A stretch of 64,000 bases of DNA from Leuconostoc holzapfelii (GCF_012396485.1 NZ_JAAXPO010000003.1:124001-188000), one strand, 5' to 3'. Shown: positions 17,461 through 26,600, numbered from the stretch's first letter. Notes: a model not told the origin generated them from the sequence alone. Numbers and translations: made by a program.

Positions 17461-19011
17461 ATGGAATCAAGATCTCGTTTGTCCGCATCAGTGGTTAACT
17501 CATCGGTTGCTATTATTATGCAATTACTCATTTTAATAAGTACATTTATTATGCAAACAGTATTTATTAAAACATTAGGTGTTGAGTATTTAGGAGCAAA
17601 AGGTCTCTTTACAAACCTTATTTCATTTCTGTCTTTTGCAGAGTTAGGTGTAGGATCTGCAATTACGTATTCATTATATAAGCCATTGGCAGAAAATGAC
17701 CATCATAGTGTCGGCGCTGTAATGAATTTATTTAAGAAGACCTATAATATCATTGGAGTCGTAATACTTTTTGTCGGGATTTTTTTATCTTTTTTTATTA
17801 AAGATATAGTAAAAGATGGGCAAATGATTCCTCAGATGCAACTAATGTTTATACTTTTTCTCTTAAACACAGTAGTGGGGTATTTCTTTACGTATATGAG
17901 GTCGTTGCTGATTGCAAATCAACAAGGATATATTGATTCAGTTAATCGTGGGATATTTATGATTGTATTATCCATAATACAAATCATTATATTATTAAAG
18001 ACACATAATTTTTTATTTTTTTTGGTTGCGCAGATTATAGTTACAATTATATCTAACGTTTCGATTACGATAACAGCTAATAAAATATTTCCCTATCTAA
18101 CTGATCATAAAGATGCCAAGGTTTCTAATGAAATTGTTAGTTATATGAAAAAAAATATTTTTGGAACAATTTCTTCACGAGTTGGTTCAATTATTGTATT
18201 AGGGACAGATAATATTTTGATTTCAAAATTCATTGGATTAAGTACAGTTGGACTGTATTCTAATTACATGTTAGTCATTTCTGGAATTAGCTCGCTGATG
18301 GGTCAAATGCTTTCTGCTGTAGTTTCTAGTTTGGGTAATTTAGGTGTGACGGCTAACATTAACCATCAGTTGAAAATATTCTATAGGTATCTATACGTTG
18401 TGGCATTCATATCATATACGACTGGCATAACGTTAATTGTTATATTGACCCCATTTATTAAACTGTGGATTGGAAAAAGTTACGAGCTTAAGTTTTTAAC
18501 GATAGTTCTAATTGTGCTAAATTTTTTTATTATCCAAATGCGTCAAGCATCATTAAACTTTATTAGTGCTCACGGACTATACTGGCCAATGAGATGGAAG
18601 TCTTTAATTGAAGCAGTATTTAATTTAGTGGTAAGTTTGATTCTAATTCAGACAACAACACTTGGAATTAATGCAGTTATTATTGGATCCATATTAAATA
18701 ATATTTTTATAAATATTTGGTGGGAACCATTGATTCTGTTTAAACATGGTTTTAAGTCGAGTATGAAAAAGTATGTCAAGATGTACTCTCTATACTTCTT
18801 AACCTTTATTTTCTCCATAACTATTATCTACTTTTATTTAAATAGAATTAGTACGTATTCAAAAGGAATTGTTGAACTTTTTTCTCAGTCAATTCTAGTA
18901 TTTATAACATCTATTATTATTTTTGTGATCATTTTTTCCTGGACTAAGGAAGAAAAATATTTTTTTAACTTAGTTTTTTCAAGAATAAATGCACTACTTA
19001 AGAATAGTTAA
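17461..19011 (+). CDS. Polysaccharide repeat-unit flippase, Wzx/PST family
   Basis: The protein of about 516 residues has 12 to 14 membrane helices and the pattern of MOP-superfamily polysaccharide transporters. It begins with the TLGVEYLGAKGLFTNLISFL segment (a family hallmark near the first two helices), and later has GTDNILISKFIGLSTVGLYS, the equivalent conserved loop of the second half. It moves undecaprenyl-linked repeat units across the membrane for the EpsG-type polymerase. ATG 17461 has AGGA upstream at about 11 bases; ATG 17449 in the same frame is also possible. Confidence 0.88.
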   Translation: MESRSRLSASVVNSSVAIIMQLLILISTFIMQTVFIKTLGVEYLGAKGLFTNLISFLSFAELGVGSAITYSLYKPLAENDHHSVGAVMNLFKKTYNIIGVVILFVGIFLSFFIKDIVKDGQMIPQMQLMFILFLLNTVVGYFFTYMRSLLIANQQGYIDSVNRGIFMIVLSIIQIIILLKTHNFLFFLVAQIIVTIISNVSITITANKIFPYLTDHKDAKVSNEIVSYMKKNIFGTISSRVGSIIVLGTDNILISKFIGLSTVGLYSNYMLVISGISSLMGQMLSAVVSSLGNLGVTANINHQLKIFYRYLYVVAFISYTTGITLIVILTPFIKLWIGKSYELKFLTIVLIVLNFFIIQMRQASLNFISAHGLYWPMRWKSLIEAVFNLVVSLILIQTTTLGINAVIIGSILNNIFINIWWEPLILFKHGFKSSMKKYVKMYSLYFLTFIFSITIIYFYLNRISTYSKGIVELFSQSILVFITSIIIFVIIFSWTKEEKYFFNLVFSRINALLKNS

Positions 19012-19108
19012 AATTGAGTATTCATTTCTTAGTCTATTAAGACAACCCATGCACAATCACGTATAATAAAAATAATAGTGAAAACGTGATGGGAGCGTTG
19101 GGATTGGG

Positions 19109-19619
19109 TTAACGGTTAAGCGAAATTCAAATATTGAGCTATTACGATTGGTCGCAATGGCATTTATTACGGTGCATCATTTTGCCATTTGGGGTTACTT
19201 TATTGGCAACGAAGTGCATACGGTGCAACCGAATACGGTGTGGTTACAGTTTTTAGAAATTTTTGGGAAGATTGGGGTGGACTTGTTCATTTTGATTACT
19301 GGCTACTTTGCCATCAATCCCAGACCAACATTTCAAAAAGTGTGGCAATTAACCAGCAAGGTGCGGTTTTGCGCGCTGGGCTTACTTATTATTTTCTTGG
19401 TGTGCGGTCGGTTACAATTTATTGTCGACATGATGTGGCGGCCGCTGTTTCCAACGATCTGGATCATGTATTGTTTTATCACTAATTTCTGCTATTTTAT
19501 ACATTTTTTCCAGTTATTTGTCGCGGTTTATCGGTGATTTACGCCGTGCTCAAGTAGTGAGTTTCATTGCATTGAGTGTTTTGATGCGACCAGCCCAAGT
19601 ATTTTTTTATCTCGAGTAA
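19109..19619 (+). pseudogene. Frameshifted and truncated acyltransferase
   Basis: A reading frame starting near 19109 without a good start codon gives NSNIELLRLVAMAFITVHHF, the N-terminus of an acyltransferase family 3 protein, and continues with GKIGVDLFILITGYFAI. At about 19510 the reading moves by one base: the frame of 19512 continues as SYLSRFIGDLRRAQVVSFIA to a stop at 19617-19619. Intact relatives are about 340 residues, so the C-terminal half is gone. Base composition is back to that of the host, unlike the flippase gene before it. It marks the eroded right end of the polysaccharide locus. Confidence 0.7.
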
Positions 19620-19820
19620 CTTTGATATACTGAAAGTAATCGTATGACACAGTGTAAAAGGGACAGGATAGTCAAAAACCAACACAATGTGTATCATCAG
19701 CAAACTCTGCTTTTTTTAGTTTACCAATAATACACCTGATACACATGTTTTTATTACGGCTTGGCATGGTTTCAACGTATGGTGCAAGCCACAGGTTATC
19801 GCCACGAACCGTAATTGAAT
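19620..19820. other. Degenerate spacer at the right end of the polysaccharide locus
   Basis: No intact gene is visible. Short open stretches in all frames could be remnants, but none matches a family I can name. An 8-bp inverted repeat GTGTATCA/TGATACAC lies at 19689-19696 and 19737-19744. Confidence 0.4.
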
Positions 19821-19856
19821 AGACATGACGTTGTCAAAACGTCATGTCTATTTTTG
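19821..19856 (+). terminator. Intrinsic terminator
   Basis: A perfect 12-bp stem (19821-19832 with 19838-19849), loop GTCAA, is followed by ATTTTTG. It would end any transcript leaving the polysaccharide locus. Confidence 0.85.
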
Positions 19857-19915
19857 TTACCCGAAGCTTGGTATACTTAACGTATCAACAGGTCATAATC
19901 TTTGCAGGGGATACA

Positions 19916-20974
19916 ATGCGGAAACCAATCGTTCAAGCGGCAAATTTATATCAGCTCGCGCAATTACATGATCATGTCGCCCAACGGGCTTATCTCAAGC
20001 AATTGGGCAATACCACCATTCGCGATCAGGAATTAACTGGCTTAAGCCGACTGCTCACATACTTTCCGGGCAATCTGGCTGCCTTCAAACATGTCTATGT
20101 CGGCTATGACGTGCCACAGATTAGCAAGGAATTTGACTTACTACTGGTGTCTTCCGATCGTCGGATCATTAACATTGAGCTAAAAAGTGATGCCGACTAT
20201 CCTGAAGATAAAGTCCGTAAACAACTGGTCAGCAACCACTATTATCTGTCGCAAATCACACCCGATGTCCAGCTCTACACTTATAATTCTGATGCCAATC
20301 GCCTTTATACACTCACGCCGACCGGTGACCTGGAACACATGACCTTAACTCATGACACAACGTTGACCCAGTCGCCGTTTTTTCAAGCAGTAATGGGGTT
20401 TAAAAGTGTCGGCTTCCCCAATCTAGCCGTGGTCTTGCAGCCGGAAAGTTATACCGTCTCGCCGTTCACCCAGCTGTCATTCTTCTTAAAAGGGCAGTAT
20501 CGCTTGATGCAGCCTCAACAGGCGTTAAAAGTCCAACTGCTCGCCACCACCTCATCAGGGATATACGCCGTGAAAACAGCCACGAGTGTCGGGAAAACAT
20601 TGATGATCTATGATGTGGTGCAGACACTGCGGGCGTCTCATGCTGTCTTACTGGTGCATATTGGGGCGCTCAATGCTGCCCAAGCCACCTTAAAACGGCA
20701 ATATGGCTGGTATATTTTACCCGAGCGGCAATTTTTGAAGAAGATTAAGAGCCAACGGATGCGACACTATGATGTGGTGATTGTCGATGATGCCCAGCGG
20801 CTATCAATTCGCCATGTCCATGCCATTCAGCGCTACTTTGAAGCACATGACACACGGGTATTTTTAATCGGCGACCCCAACCAACAAAATAAAGCCACGA
20901 TTAAAAATAGCAATTACTTTGCCACCATTACGCGAAATTTTGGCCAACAGCATCTGCTAAAATTGCCCAAGTAA
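19916..20974 (+). CDS. NERD-like nuclease domain with SF1-type ATPase/helicase region (orphan)
   Basis: The 352-residue protein joins two recognisable parts. Residues about 60-110 hold a PD-(D/E)xK-like core, with EFDLLLVSSDRRIINIELKS giving the Asp and the ELK triad, as in nuclease-related (NERD) domains. Residues about 210-330 resemble a DUF2075/SF1 helicase front end: a P-loop TATSVGKTLMIYDV, Walker B YDVVIVDDAQRL and motif III-like VFLIGDPNQQ. The protein ends soon after, without the second helicase domain, so it may be truncated. ATG 19916 follows a weak AGGGGA; an extended -10 (TGGTATACT) lies at 19868-19876. A defence or DNA-processing role is inference. Confidence 0.65.
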   Translation: MRKPIVQAANLYQLAQLHDHVAQRAYLKQLGNTTIRDQELTGLSRLLTYFPGNLAAFKHVYVGYDVPQISKEFDLLLVSSDRRIINIELKSDADYPEDKVRKQLVSNHYYLSQITPDVQLYTYNSDANRLYTLTPTGDLEHMTLTHDTTLTQSPFFQAVMGFKSVGFPNLAVVLQPESYTVSPFTQLSFFLKGQYRLMQPQQALKVQLLATTSSGIYAVKTATSVGKTLMIYDVVQTLRASHAVLLVHIGALNAAQATLKRQYGWYILPERQFLKKIKSQRMRHYDVVIVDDAQRLSIRHVHAIQRYFEAHDTRVFLIGDPNQQNKATIKNSNYFATITRNFGQQHLLKLPK

Positions 20975-21000
20975 AAAAGCTGCCATCAGGCAGCTTTTTT
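20973..21000. terminator. Bidirectional terminator between nuclease/helicase gene and ohyA
   Basis: A 12-bp perfect stem (20973-20984 with 20989-21000), loop ATCA, has A and T runs on either side and can serve both converging genes. Confidence 0.9.
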
Positions 21001-22694
21001 TATGAGAACATTTTCTTGGCCGCACGGAGTAAGGTTGGCAAGTCGCGGTCGTAACGCGGTGTATCCACAAGTTTTGACATGGGCACACCAGCGAAATGAT
21101 AGGCGGCAATTTCACCTGAACGGACGGCACTTTGCTCAGTGAAGATCATCTGATAAGGCTGTTCAACGAATTCACCGGTGAAGGCGAGGTTGGTTGAATG
21201 GTCGGGGATGACTTCTGGTCGATCAAGCTTGGCGCGGTTATTAAATAACGCTGACGCATAAGGCATGTAGACCGGAATGTTGTTCACCACACTGTCCAAA
21301 ATTTTGGCTTCGTGATCTTTAATATTTACTGGGCCTGGATCCACTTGTGACAAATGATCGATGAGTTCGAGCAACATTTCACGACCGGTCAGTTCCATGT
21401 ATGGCTTGCCAAAGAGTGGGCTTTGGCGGCGTGGATACAAGAAGTAACCCCAGATAACGGCTTCATTTGGCTTTTGAGTTGTGAAGTGAGGTTGATGGTG
21501 GACGACAATTGACATGTCCACATCAATCTGGCCCAATGGCGTGATCGGTTCAGTTGATAAGAAGGAATTCAACGCATTGCCCGGTAATTGGGTGGTAATG
21601 CGTGTGATTTCATTTAAGAGGAGATGATCGCTGGTGGTTAGCGTAAAGGATAGCCATTCGCTGGCATCACGGTCATTAAAGAACTTATCGGGATTACCCA
21701 AGTTATAGAATTGGCTGGCGGCTTGACGCCAAAGGCTGGAAGCTGCACCATAATCCATATTTTCAGGGGCTGGGGTATCATAATCACCAAGGGTTGCCGA
21801 ATCAGTGATTGAACCGTTGGTGAAAATCACGCCAGTGTCTGCGTCGATATCAACATGTTCCTTTTCATCTGTTTGCGTATTGACCATTTCCAGACCAGTG
21901 ACTGTGATCTCATCGGTCATTGCTGAATCCTTGAAGTCAAATTTTGTCACGCGGCGATCCAAAATAATTTGGCAGCCTTGGTCCTTGAGATAATTGACAA
22001 GGGGCATCATGATACTTTCGTATTGGTTATACCGTGTGCGGTTGATGCCGACCAAATGTTCAATCTGGGTAAATTCATAGATCATTTGGTGCATGTAGCG
22101 GCGTAGTTCTTGGGCAGAACTGCGTGTCCGGAAGGCAAAGGTTGTTTCCCACATGTACCAGAAGTTGGTTTGGAAGAGGTGGGGGTCATCGGCGAAGTAG
22201 TCGGCGATGGTCACATTATCGAGCTTGGTTTCTTCACTATCTGGCATGAGGATGAGTTGGGTCAATAATTGACGATCCAGATTATCTAAGCCTAATTTTC
22301 CACCATCTAAGATACCACGGCCACCTTGCATCAAGCGGGCCTTATCATAAGTGGGGTGCTTGGCATCAAAGTCACGCGTATCTTGGGCGGCAGTCAAGCC
22401 AGGCTCCGTCATTGAAGGCACACGATCGAGCAAGTCCATCAAGTCAACGTAGGTCCGATAATTGAGCATTCGACCCCCACGGGCAATAAAGCCTTTGGTG
22501 TTGCTCATTGGATGGTTTTTATTCCAATAATCATCGGTCGCTTCATGGGTTGGTTCGCCATCATTTGAACCGTGTTGATCAAGGGCATAAAAAGTGATGT
22601 CGCTGCCTTGCCAATGTCCTTCTTGAATGAGATAAACGGCGGCGGCCATATTGGCCAAACCCGCCCCAATCATAACTGCTTTATTTTTACGCAT
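21000..22694 (-). CDS. ohyA: Oleate hydratase
   Basis: The 564-residue FAD protein, earlier called 67-kDa myosin-cross-reactive antigen, adds water to the cis-9 double bond of oleic and linoleic acids to give 10-hydroxy fatty acids. The dinucleotide motif is VMIGAGLANMAAAVYL near the N-terminus, followed by the family's GSNDGEP segment, RGGRMLNYRTYVDLMDLL and a conserved NRTRYNQYESIMMPL. Length fits the family. It is the last gene of a tetR - small membrane protein - ohyA series, so fatty-acid-responsive control is likely. In lactic acid bacteria the enzyme detoxifies unsaturated fatty acids. Confidence 0.96.
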   Translation of the reverse strand: MRKNKAVMIGAGLANMAAAVYLIQEGHWQGSDITFYALDQHGSNDGEPTHEATDDYWNKNHPMSNTKGFIARGGRMLNYRTYVDLMDLLDRVPSMTEPGLTAAQDTRDFDAKHPTYDKARLMQGGRGILDGGKLGLDNLDRQLLTQLILMPDSEETKLDNVTIADYFADDPHLFQTNFWYMWETTFAFRTRSSAQELRRYMHQMIYEFTQIEHLVGINRTRYNQYESIMMPLVNYLKDQGCQIILDRRVTKFDFKDSAMTDEITVTGLEMVNTQTDEKEHVDIDADTGVIFTNGSITDSATLGDYDTPAPENMDYGAASSLWRQAASQFYNLGNPDKFFNDRDASEWLSFTLTTSDHLLLNEITRITTQLPGNALNSFLSTEPITPLGQIDVDMSIVVHHQPHFTTQKPNEAVIWGYFLYPRRQSPLFGKPYMELTGREMLLELIDHLSQVDPGPVNIKDHEAKILDSVVNNIPVYMPYASALFNNRAKLDRPEVIPDHSTNLAFTGEFVEQPYQMIFTEQSAVRSGEIAAYHFAGVPMSKLVDTPRYDRDLPTLLRAAKKMFS

Positions 22695-22735
22695 TTGAAA
22701 TCTCCATTTCGTTCATCGCACATCACATTGTTTGC

Positions 22736-22870
22736 TTAGCTGTTGTACTTCTCGTAAGCATCATAATCATCGGCTTGGCCTAAGGCGAGCTTGTTAACGA
22801 CATAGCCGCCACCAAGCGCAATAGCGCCTAAACCGAGGATGACCGTAGCAACTTTAACTGACTTTTTCAT
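22736..22870 (-). CDS. Small single-span membrane protein upstream of ohyA (44 aa)
   Basis: Reading leftward from ATG 22870 gives 44 residues: a basic start MKKSVKVATVILG, a glycine-rich hydrophobic helix (ILGLGAIALGGGYVVNKLAL) and an acidic, tyrosine-containing tail ending DAYEKYNS. AGGTGG stands before the start at a good distance. It lies 41 bases before ohyA and 106 bases after the tetR stop on the same strand, with a TATAAT-like hexamer at 22931-22936 on this strand. I do not recognise the family; a membrane partner or anchor for OhyA is one idea from context only. Confidence 0.7.
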   Translation of the reverse strand: MKKSVKVATVILGLGAIALGGGYVVNKLALGQADDYDAYEKYNS

Positions 22871-22976
22871 TTTAATTTCCACCTTTCTAATCCAAGTGGC
22901 TTGCCCTTGCAAGTCCTTATGTGATTATTATAAATGGGTGGGCTGGTGATGTCGTTGGACGAAATGTGGGATTTGC

Positions 22977-23534
22977 CTAAAATGCAGATGGCTGATTTTT
23001 GGCGGTGATGAACTCAATGGTGCCATCTAAAATAGCAGTCGCGCGCGTGACAAGTAAGTCTTTTGGGGCGCGACAGTCAGTAATGAGCCATTTAATGATT
23101 TGTGAAGCGATGGCGCTACCATAAAAATCAATGAGATCAGCTGATAAATCGGCGGGTATCGTATCGTCAATGGTTAGCAACACGCTGTGTACCATTTGTG
23201 CGCAAAGCTCAAATAAGAACTTCTCCAACAAGTCGCGACGCTGGGAATGCAGCGCTTCGAGACAAAGTTGCTGGTTATCGATGACGTAGGTGAGGGCTAA
23301 GTCATATTTTTCCGACCAATTTTTGGCAGACAAATCGCCTTGTAATTGCAAGATGACATCATGTTCAAACGTCCATTTCAACAAGTCGTAGATGTCACTG
23401 AAATGATAATAGAAGGTATTGCGATTCACGTGGGCCGTTTCAGATAGGGCCTCAATCGTGATTTTATCTAACGGTTGGTGCTTGACCAAATTTTTGAGGG
23501 CGGCAGCTAAAGCCAATTCAGCTTGCGAAACCAT
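22977..23534 (-). CDS. TetR/AcrR family regulator
   Basis: The 185-residue protein has the N-terminal helix-turn-helix of TetR regulators (ITIEALSETAHVNRNTFYYHF, split here as ITIEALSETA and HVNRNTFYYHF) and an all-helical ligand domain of the DhaS-like C-terminal type. ATG 23534 is preceded by AAAGGAG; the open frame continues upstream to 23681 but without a ribosome site and through a probable promoter. It lies directly upstream of the small membrane protein and ohyA on the same strand, so it most likely senses fatty acids and controls itself and ohyA. Confidence 0.88.
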   Translation of the reverse strand: MVSQAELALAAALKNLVKHQPLDKITIEALSETAHVNRNTFYYHFSDIYDLLKWTFEHDVILQLQGDLSAKNWSEKYDLALTYVIDNQQLCLEALHSQRRDLLEKFLFELCAQMVHSVLLTIDDTIPADLSADLIDFYGSAIASQIIKWLITDCRAPKDLLVTRATAILDGTIEFITAKNQPSAF

Positions 23535-23567
23535 AGACGACTCCTTTGTTACTGGGACTTTACGACG

Positions 23568-23577
23568 AGTATAGCAA
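23568..23577 (-). promoter_or_regulatory. Extended -10 of the tetR gene
   Basis: On the minus strand TTGCTATACT (hexamer at 23568-23573) lies about 35 bases before the tetR start. A TGTCAA about 18 bases further upstream may be the -35. Confidence 0.5.
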
Positions 23578-23669
23578 AATTTGGGGTCGTTGACAGCTAG
23601 ACCAATTGTTACAAGTGGAGATTGGCGCATTCGGGGATGTGTTTGTGCGATTAGGGGTGGTTTTTTACA

Positions 23670-23681
23670 TTGTTGCAACAA
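23670..23681. promoter_or_regulatory. 12-bp perfect palindrome, candidate operator
   Basis: TTGTTGCAACAA is a perfect palindrome in the divergent region between tetR and araR. Size and symmetry fit a dimeric repressor site; the regulator is not identified. It is 97 bases upstream of the tetR -10, so it could also act on the araR side. Confidence 0.35.
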
Positions 23682-23828
23682 CTTTAAAAAAGCTTGTCAA
23701 AACGCAAGCGGCTGTAGAAAAAGTGGTACAATTTATTAGAATAACTGTGTAAGTTTTAACAACATGACAAGTAAAGGAAATGGCGTGATAAATGAGCGAT
23801 GATTTGTCACGTGTGTACTGGATACTGT

Positions 23829-24926
23829 ATGCCTACTAAATATGAAATTTTAAAGCACCACGTCCTAGACCAAATTATCAATGGCGACTTAGTCAAGGGG
23901 CAGAAATTACCCACTGAAAGTGAAATGATGGCGGCCTTCTCGGTGAGCCGGTACACGGTTCGGCGGGCGATCTCTGATTTGGAAAATGAAAATTATGTCT
24001 ATCGTGTCCAAGGCGGTGGGTCCTTTGTGGCCGATTGGCAAAAGAAGCGCAAGCAAGAGAAAGCACCCAGCGTGATTGGCATCTTATCCACCCACGTTGC
24101 GTCCTATATTTTTCCCGCCATTATTGATGGGGCCGATCACGTGATTAGTGAAAACGGCTTCTCACTCATCTTAGCCAACACGCATAATGAACCAAAGCGT
24201 GAACGCATTGCCTTGATTAACCTGATGCGTCAAAATTTGGCCGGATTGATTATTGAACCAACCCGCAGCGCTACGTCAACGCCAAATATCGACTTATATG
24301 AAAAGTTACGGGATAGTGGCGTGCCGATGATTTTCATTAACGCAACTTATCCTAATTTTGACAGTGTGTCGGTGGTGAGTGATGACAAAGCCGCCATCTA
24401 CGAAGCCACAAAATATCTGATGGATAAGGGGCATAAGCGCATTGTTGGGGCCTTTCAAGTGGATGATCGCCAAGGGGTGAACCGGCTTGACGGCTACATG
24501 CGGGCCTACCAAGAACAATCCGAATTACTTACAGAGTTCACGCCTGTCATCTACAAGTCAGATGAAATCACGCAAGTCCTGCATCACATGAACAATATGT
24601 TGGTGAGAAGTGCCGACCAACGGCCCACGGCCATTATTGCTTATAATGACCAGTTGGCCATTCAAATTATTGCCTTAGCCCATGATTTGGGCTTACGGGT
24701 GCCAGAAGATATTTCGGTGATGGGGTTTGACGATTTCCAACTCTCACGTTATCTCACGCCAAGTTTGACCACGATGTCGCATGAAAAAGAGCGCATGGGG
24801 CAAGATGCCGCCAGCTTATTAATCCAACGCATTAAGCATCGCAAAGTGAAATCTATCATGTATGCACCCAAAATTATCGAACGTGAGTCGGTCAAAGACA
24901 TGTCACATTTAATCCCGAAGTTGTGA
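23829..24926 (+). CDS. araR: Arabinose operon repressor AraR (GntR-LacI chimera)
   Basis: The 365-residue protein has a GntR-type winged helix at residues 1-70 (KYEILKHHVLDQIINGD, LPTESEMMAAFSVSRYTVRRA) fused to a LacI-type sugar-binding domain (VIGILSTHVASYIFPAIIDG to the GFDDFQLSRYLTPSLTTM segment). This architecture is that of AraR, which releases its operators on binding L-arabinose. It is followed by the ara genes on the same strand, and an AraR-like operator lies in the araA promoter. Start is uncertain: ATG 23829 matches the usual N-terminus, but no ribosome site is clear there or at the in-frame ATG 23799. Confidence 0.9.
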   Translation: MPTKYEILKHHVLDQIINGDLVKGQKLPTESEMMAAFSVSRYTVRRAISDLENENYVYRVQGGGSFVADWQKKRKQEKAPSVIGILSTHVASYIFPAIIDGADHVISENGFSLILANTHNEPKRERIALINLMRQNLAGLIIEPTRSATSTPNIDLYEKLRDSGVPMIFINATYPNFDSVSVVSDDKAAIYEATKYLMDKGHKRIVGAFQVDDRQGVNRLDGYMRAYQEQSELLTEFTPVIYKSDEITQVLHHMNNMLVRSADQRPTAIIAYNDQLAIQIIALAHDLGLRVPEDISVMGFDDFQLSRYLTPSLTTMSHEKERMGQDAASLLIQRIKHRKVKSIMYAPKIIERESVKDMSHLIPKL

Positions 24927-24959
24927 ATTCGGTAACAATGAAAATCTATTTTTAAACCT

Positions 24960-24998
24960 AAGTTTGATGCGTTAACCCGCGTCAGGCTTTATTTTTTT
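24960..24998 (+). terminator. Terminator after araR
   Basis: A 12-bp stem with three G-U pairs (24960-24971 with 24978-24989) is followed by TATTTTTTTG. It separates araR from araA transcription. Confidence 0.75.
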
Positions 24999-25032
24999 GT
25001 CTTATTTAGTTGTATGATGAAATTTAAACGTG

Positions 25033-25061
25033 TTGACTTATACGGACAAATATTCTATCAT
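25033..25061 (+). promoter_or_regulatory. araA promoter with AraR operator in the spacer
   Basis: TTGACT (25033-25038) and TATCAT (25056-25061) are 17 bases apart. The overlapping stretch 25036-25051 read on the minus strand is ATTTGTCCGTATAAGT, matching 13 of 16 positions of the B. subtilis AraR box ATTTGTACGTACAAAT. Bound AraR would block RNA polymerase directly. Confidence 0.75.
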
Positions 25062-25066
25062 GTGCT

Positions 25067-25080
25067 TGTAAACGTTTTCA
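25067..25080 (+). promoter_or_regulatory. cre site (CcpA binding) upstream of araA
   Basis: TGTAAACGTTTTCA fits the catabolite-responsive element TGWAANCGNTNWCA at every position. It begins five bases after the -10 hexamer, so CcpA bound there would block transcription at initiation or early elongation when a preferred sugar is present. Confidence 0.85.
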
Positions 25081-25163
25081 GAAATCAAAAATTCTAGATA
25101 AATTGGCCTGATGATGCTTATACACGACAAAAACACAACATAAGATGAGAAAAGGATTTAAAA

Positions 25164-26588
25164 ATGACTGATATGGAAAATTATAAGTTTTGGTTTGTCA
25201 CGGGGTCACAATTTCTTTACGGGCCAGAAGTATTAAATCAAGTTGAAGCGGACTCCCGCAAAATTGTCGATAAGTTAAACGCATCACATGCCTTGCCTTA
25301 TCCGATTGAATTCAAGACAGTCGGGGTGACGGCTGATAATATTACCGCAACGATGAAAGCGGCCAATTACGATGACACCGTGGCCGGTGTGATTACTTGG
25401 GCGCACACTTTTTCACCAGCCAAGAACTGGATTCGCGGGACACAATTACTCAACAAGCCACTTTTGCACTTGGCAACGCAAATGTTAAACACGATCCCTT
25501 ATGACACGATTAATTTCGATTATATGAACTTGAACCAATCAGCGCACGGTGATCGCGAATATGCCTTCATCAACGCTCGTTTGCGCAAGCACAACAAGAT
25601 TATCTTTGGTCACTGGGGCGATGCGGCAATCCAAGCACAAATTGGTAAGTGGATGGATGTTGCGGTAGCTTACAACGAAAGCTTCAAGATTAAAATTGTG
25701 ACTTTCGCTGACAAGATGCGTAACGTTGCGGTCACTGACGGCGATAAAATTGAAGCGCAAATCAAGTTGGGCTGGACAGTTGATTATTGGGGTGTTGGTG
25801 ATTTGGTTGCCTATGTCGAAGCAGTGGATCAAGCTGACGTCGATCAACTCTATGTCACGTTGCAAGACCGCTATGATTATGTTCAAGGTCAAAATTCATC
25901 AGATAAGTTTGAACACAATGTGAAGTATCAATTACGCGAATACTTGGCTTTGAAGCAATTCATGGATGACAAGGGTTATTCAGGATTCACGACTAACTTT
26001 GAAGACTTAGTTGGTTTGGAACAATTGCCTGGCTTGGCCGTGCAACTTTTGATGGCCGAAGGTTACGGCTTTGCTGGTGAAGGGGACTGGAAGACTGCAG
26101 CGCTCACACGTTTGCTTAAAATCGTTTCTCACAACCAAGCAACGGCCTTTATGGAAGATTACACATTGGATTTGCGGCCAGGGCATGAAGCCATTTTGGG
26201 TTCACACATGCTTGAAGTGGATCCAACGATTGCGTCAGACAAGCCACGTGTTGAAGTGCATCCCCTAGACATTGGTGGCAAGGATGATCCTGCCCGCCTC
26301 GTCTTCACGGGTCGTACAGGTGACGCCGTGGACGTCACTTTGGCGGATTACGGTGATGAATTTAAGTTGATTAGCTATGACGTCACTGGTAACAAGCCAG
26401 AAGCAGAAACACCATTCTTGCCAGTTGCCAAGCAACTTTGGACACCAAAGATTGGCTTGAAGCACGGTGCTGAAGGCTGGTTGACGGTTGGTGGTGGTCA
26501 CCACACGACATTGAGCTTCGGGGTTGATGCTGAACAATTGGCTGATTTGGCTGCCATGTTTGAATTGACCTATGTGGACATTAAGTAA
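25164..26588 (+). CDS. araA: L-arabinose isomerase
   Basis: The 474-residue enzyme converts L-arabinose to L-ribulose with a manganese ion, the first step of arabinose use. The N-terminus [16 protein letters not shown] is the family signature, [17 protein letters not shown] follows, and metal ligands are in the [10 protein letters not shown] segment, in MEDYTLD and in the [12 protein letters not shown] segment near the C-terminus. AAAAGGA precedes the start. It is the first gene of the ara series, directly under the AraR- and CcpA-controlled promoter, with the transporter gene 12 bases downstream. Confidence 0.97.
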   Translation: MTDMENYKFWFVTGSQFLYGPEVLNQVEADSRKIVDKLNASHALPYPIEFKTVGVTADNITATMKAANYDDTVAGVITWAHTFSPAKNWIRGTQLLNKPLLHLATQMLNTIPYDTINFDYMNLNQSAHGDREYAFINARLRKHNKIIFGHWGDAAIQAQIGKWMDVAVAYNESFKIKIVTFADKMRNVAVTDGDKIEAQIKLGWTVDYWGVGDLVAYVEAVDQADVDQLYVTLQDRYDYVQGQNSSDKFEHNVKYQLREYLALKQFMDDKGYSGFTTNFEDLVGLEQLPGLAVQLLMAEGYGFAGEGDWKTAALTRLLKIVSHNQATAFMEDYTLDLRPGHEAILGSHMLEVDPTIASDKPRVEVHPLDIGGKDDPARLVFTGRTGDAVDVTLADYGDEFKLISYDVTGNKPEAETPFLPVAKQLWTPKIGLKHGAEGWLTVGGGHHTTLSFGVDAEQLADLAAMFELTYVDIK

Positions 26589-26600
26589 TGGTATGGGCGC

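Noticed and set aside
19689-19744. Inverted repeat GTGTATCA/TGATACAC as insertion sequence ends
   Set aside because: The arms are only eight bases and 40 bases apart, with no transposase remnant or target duplication visible.
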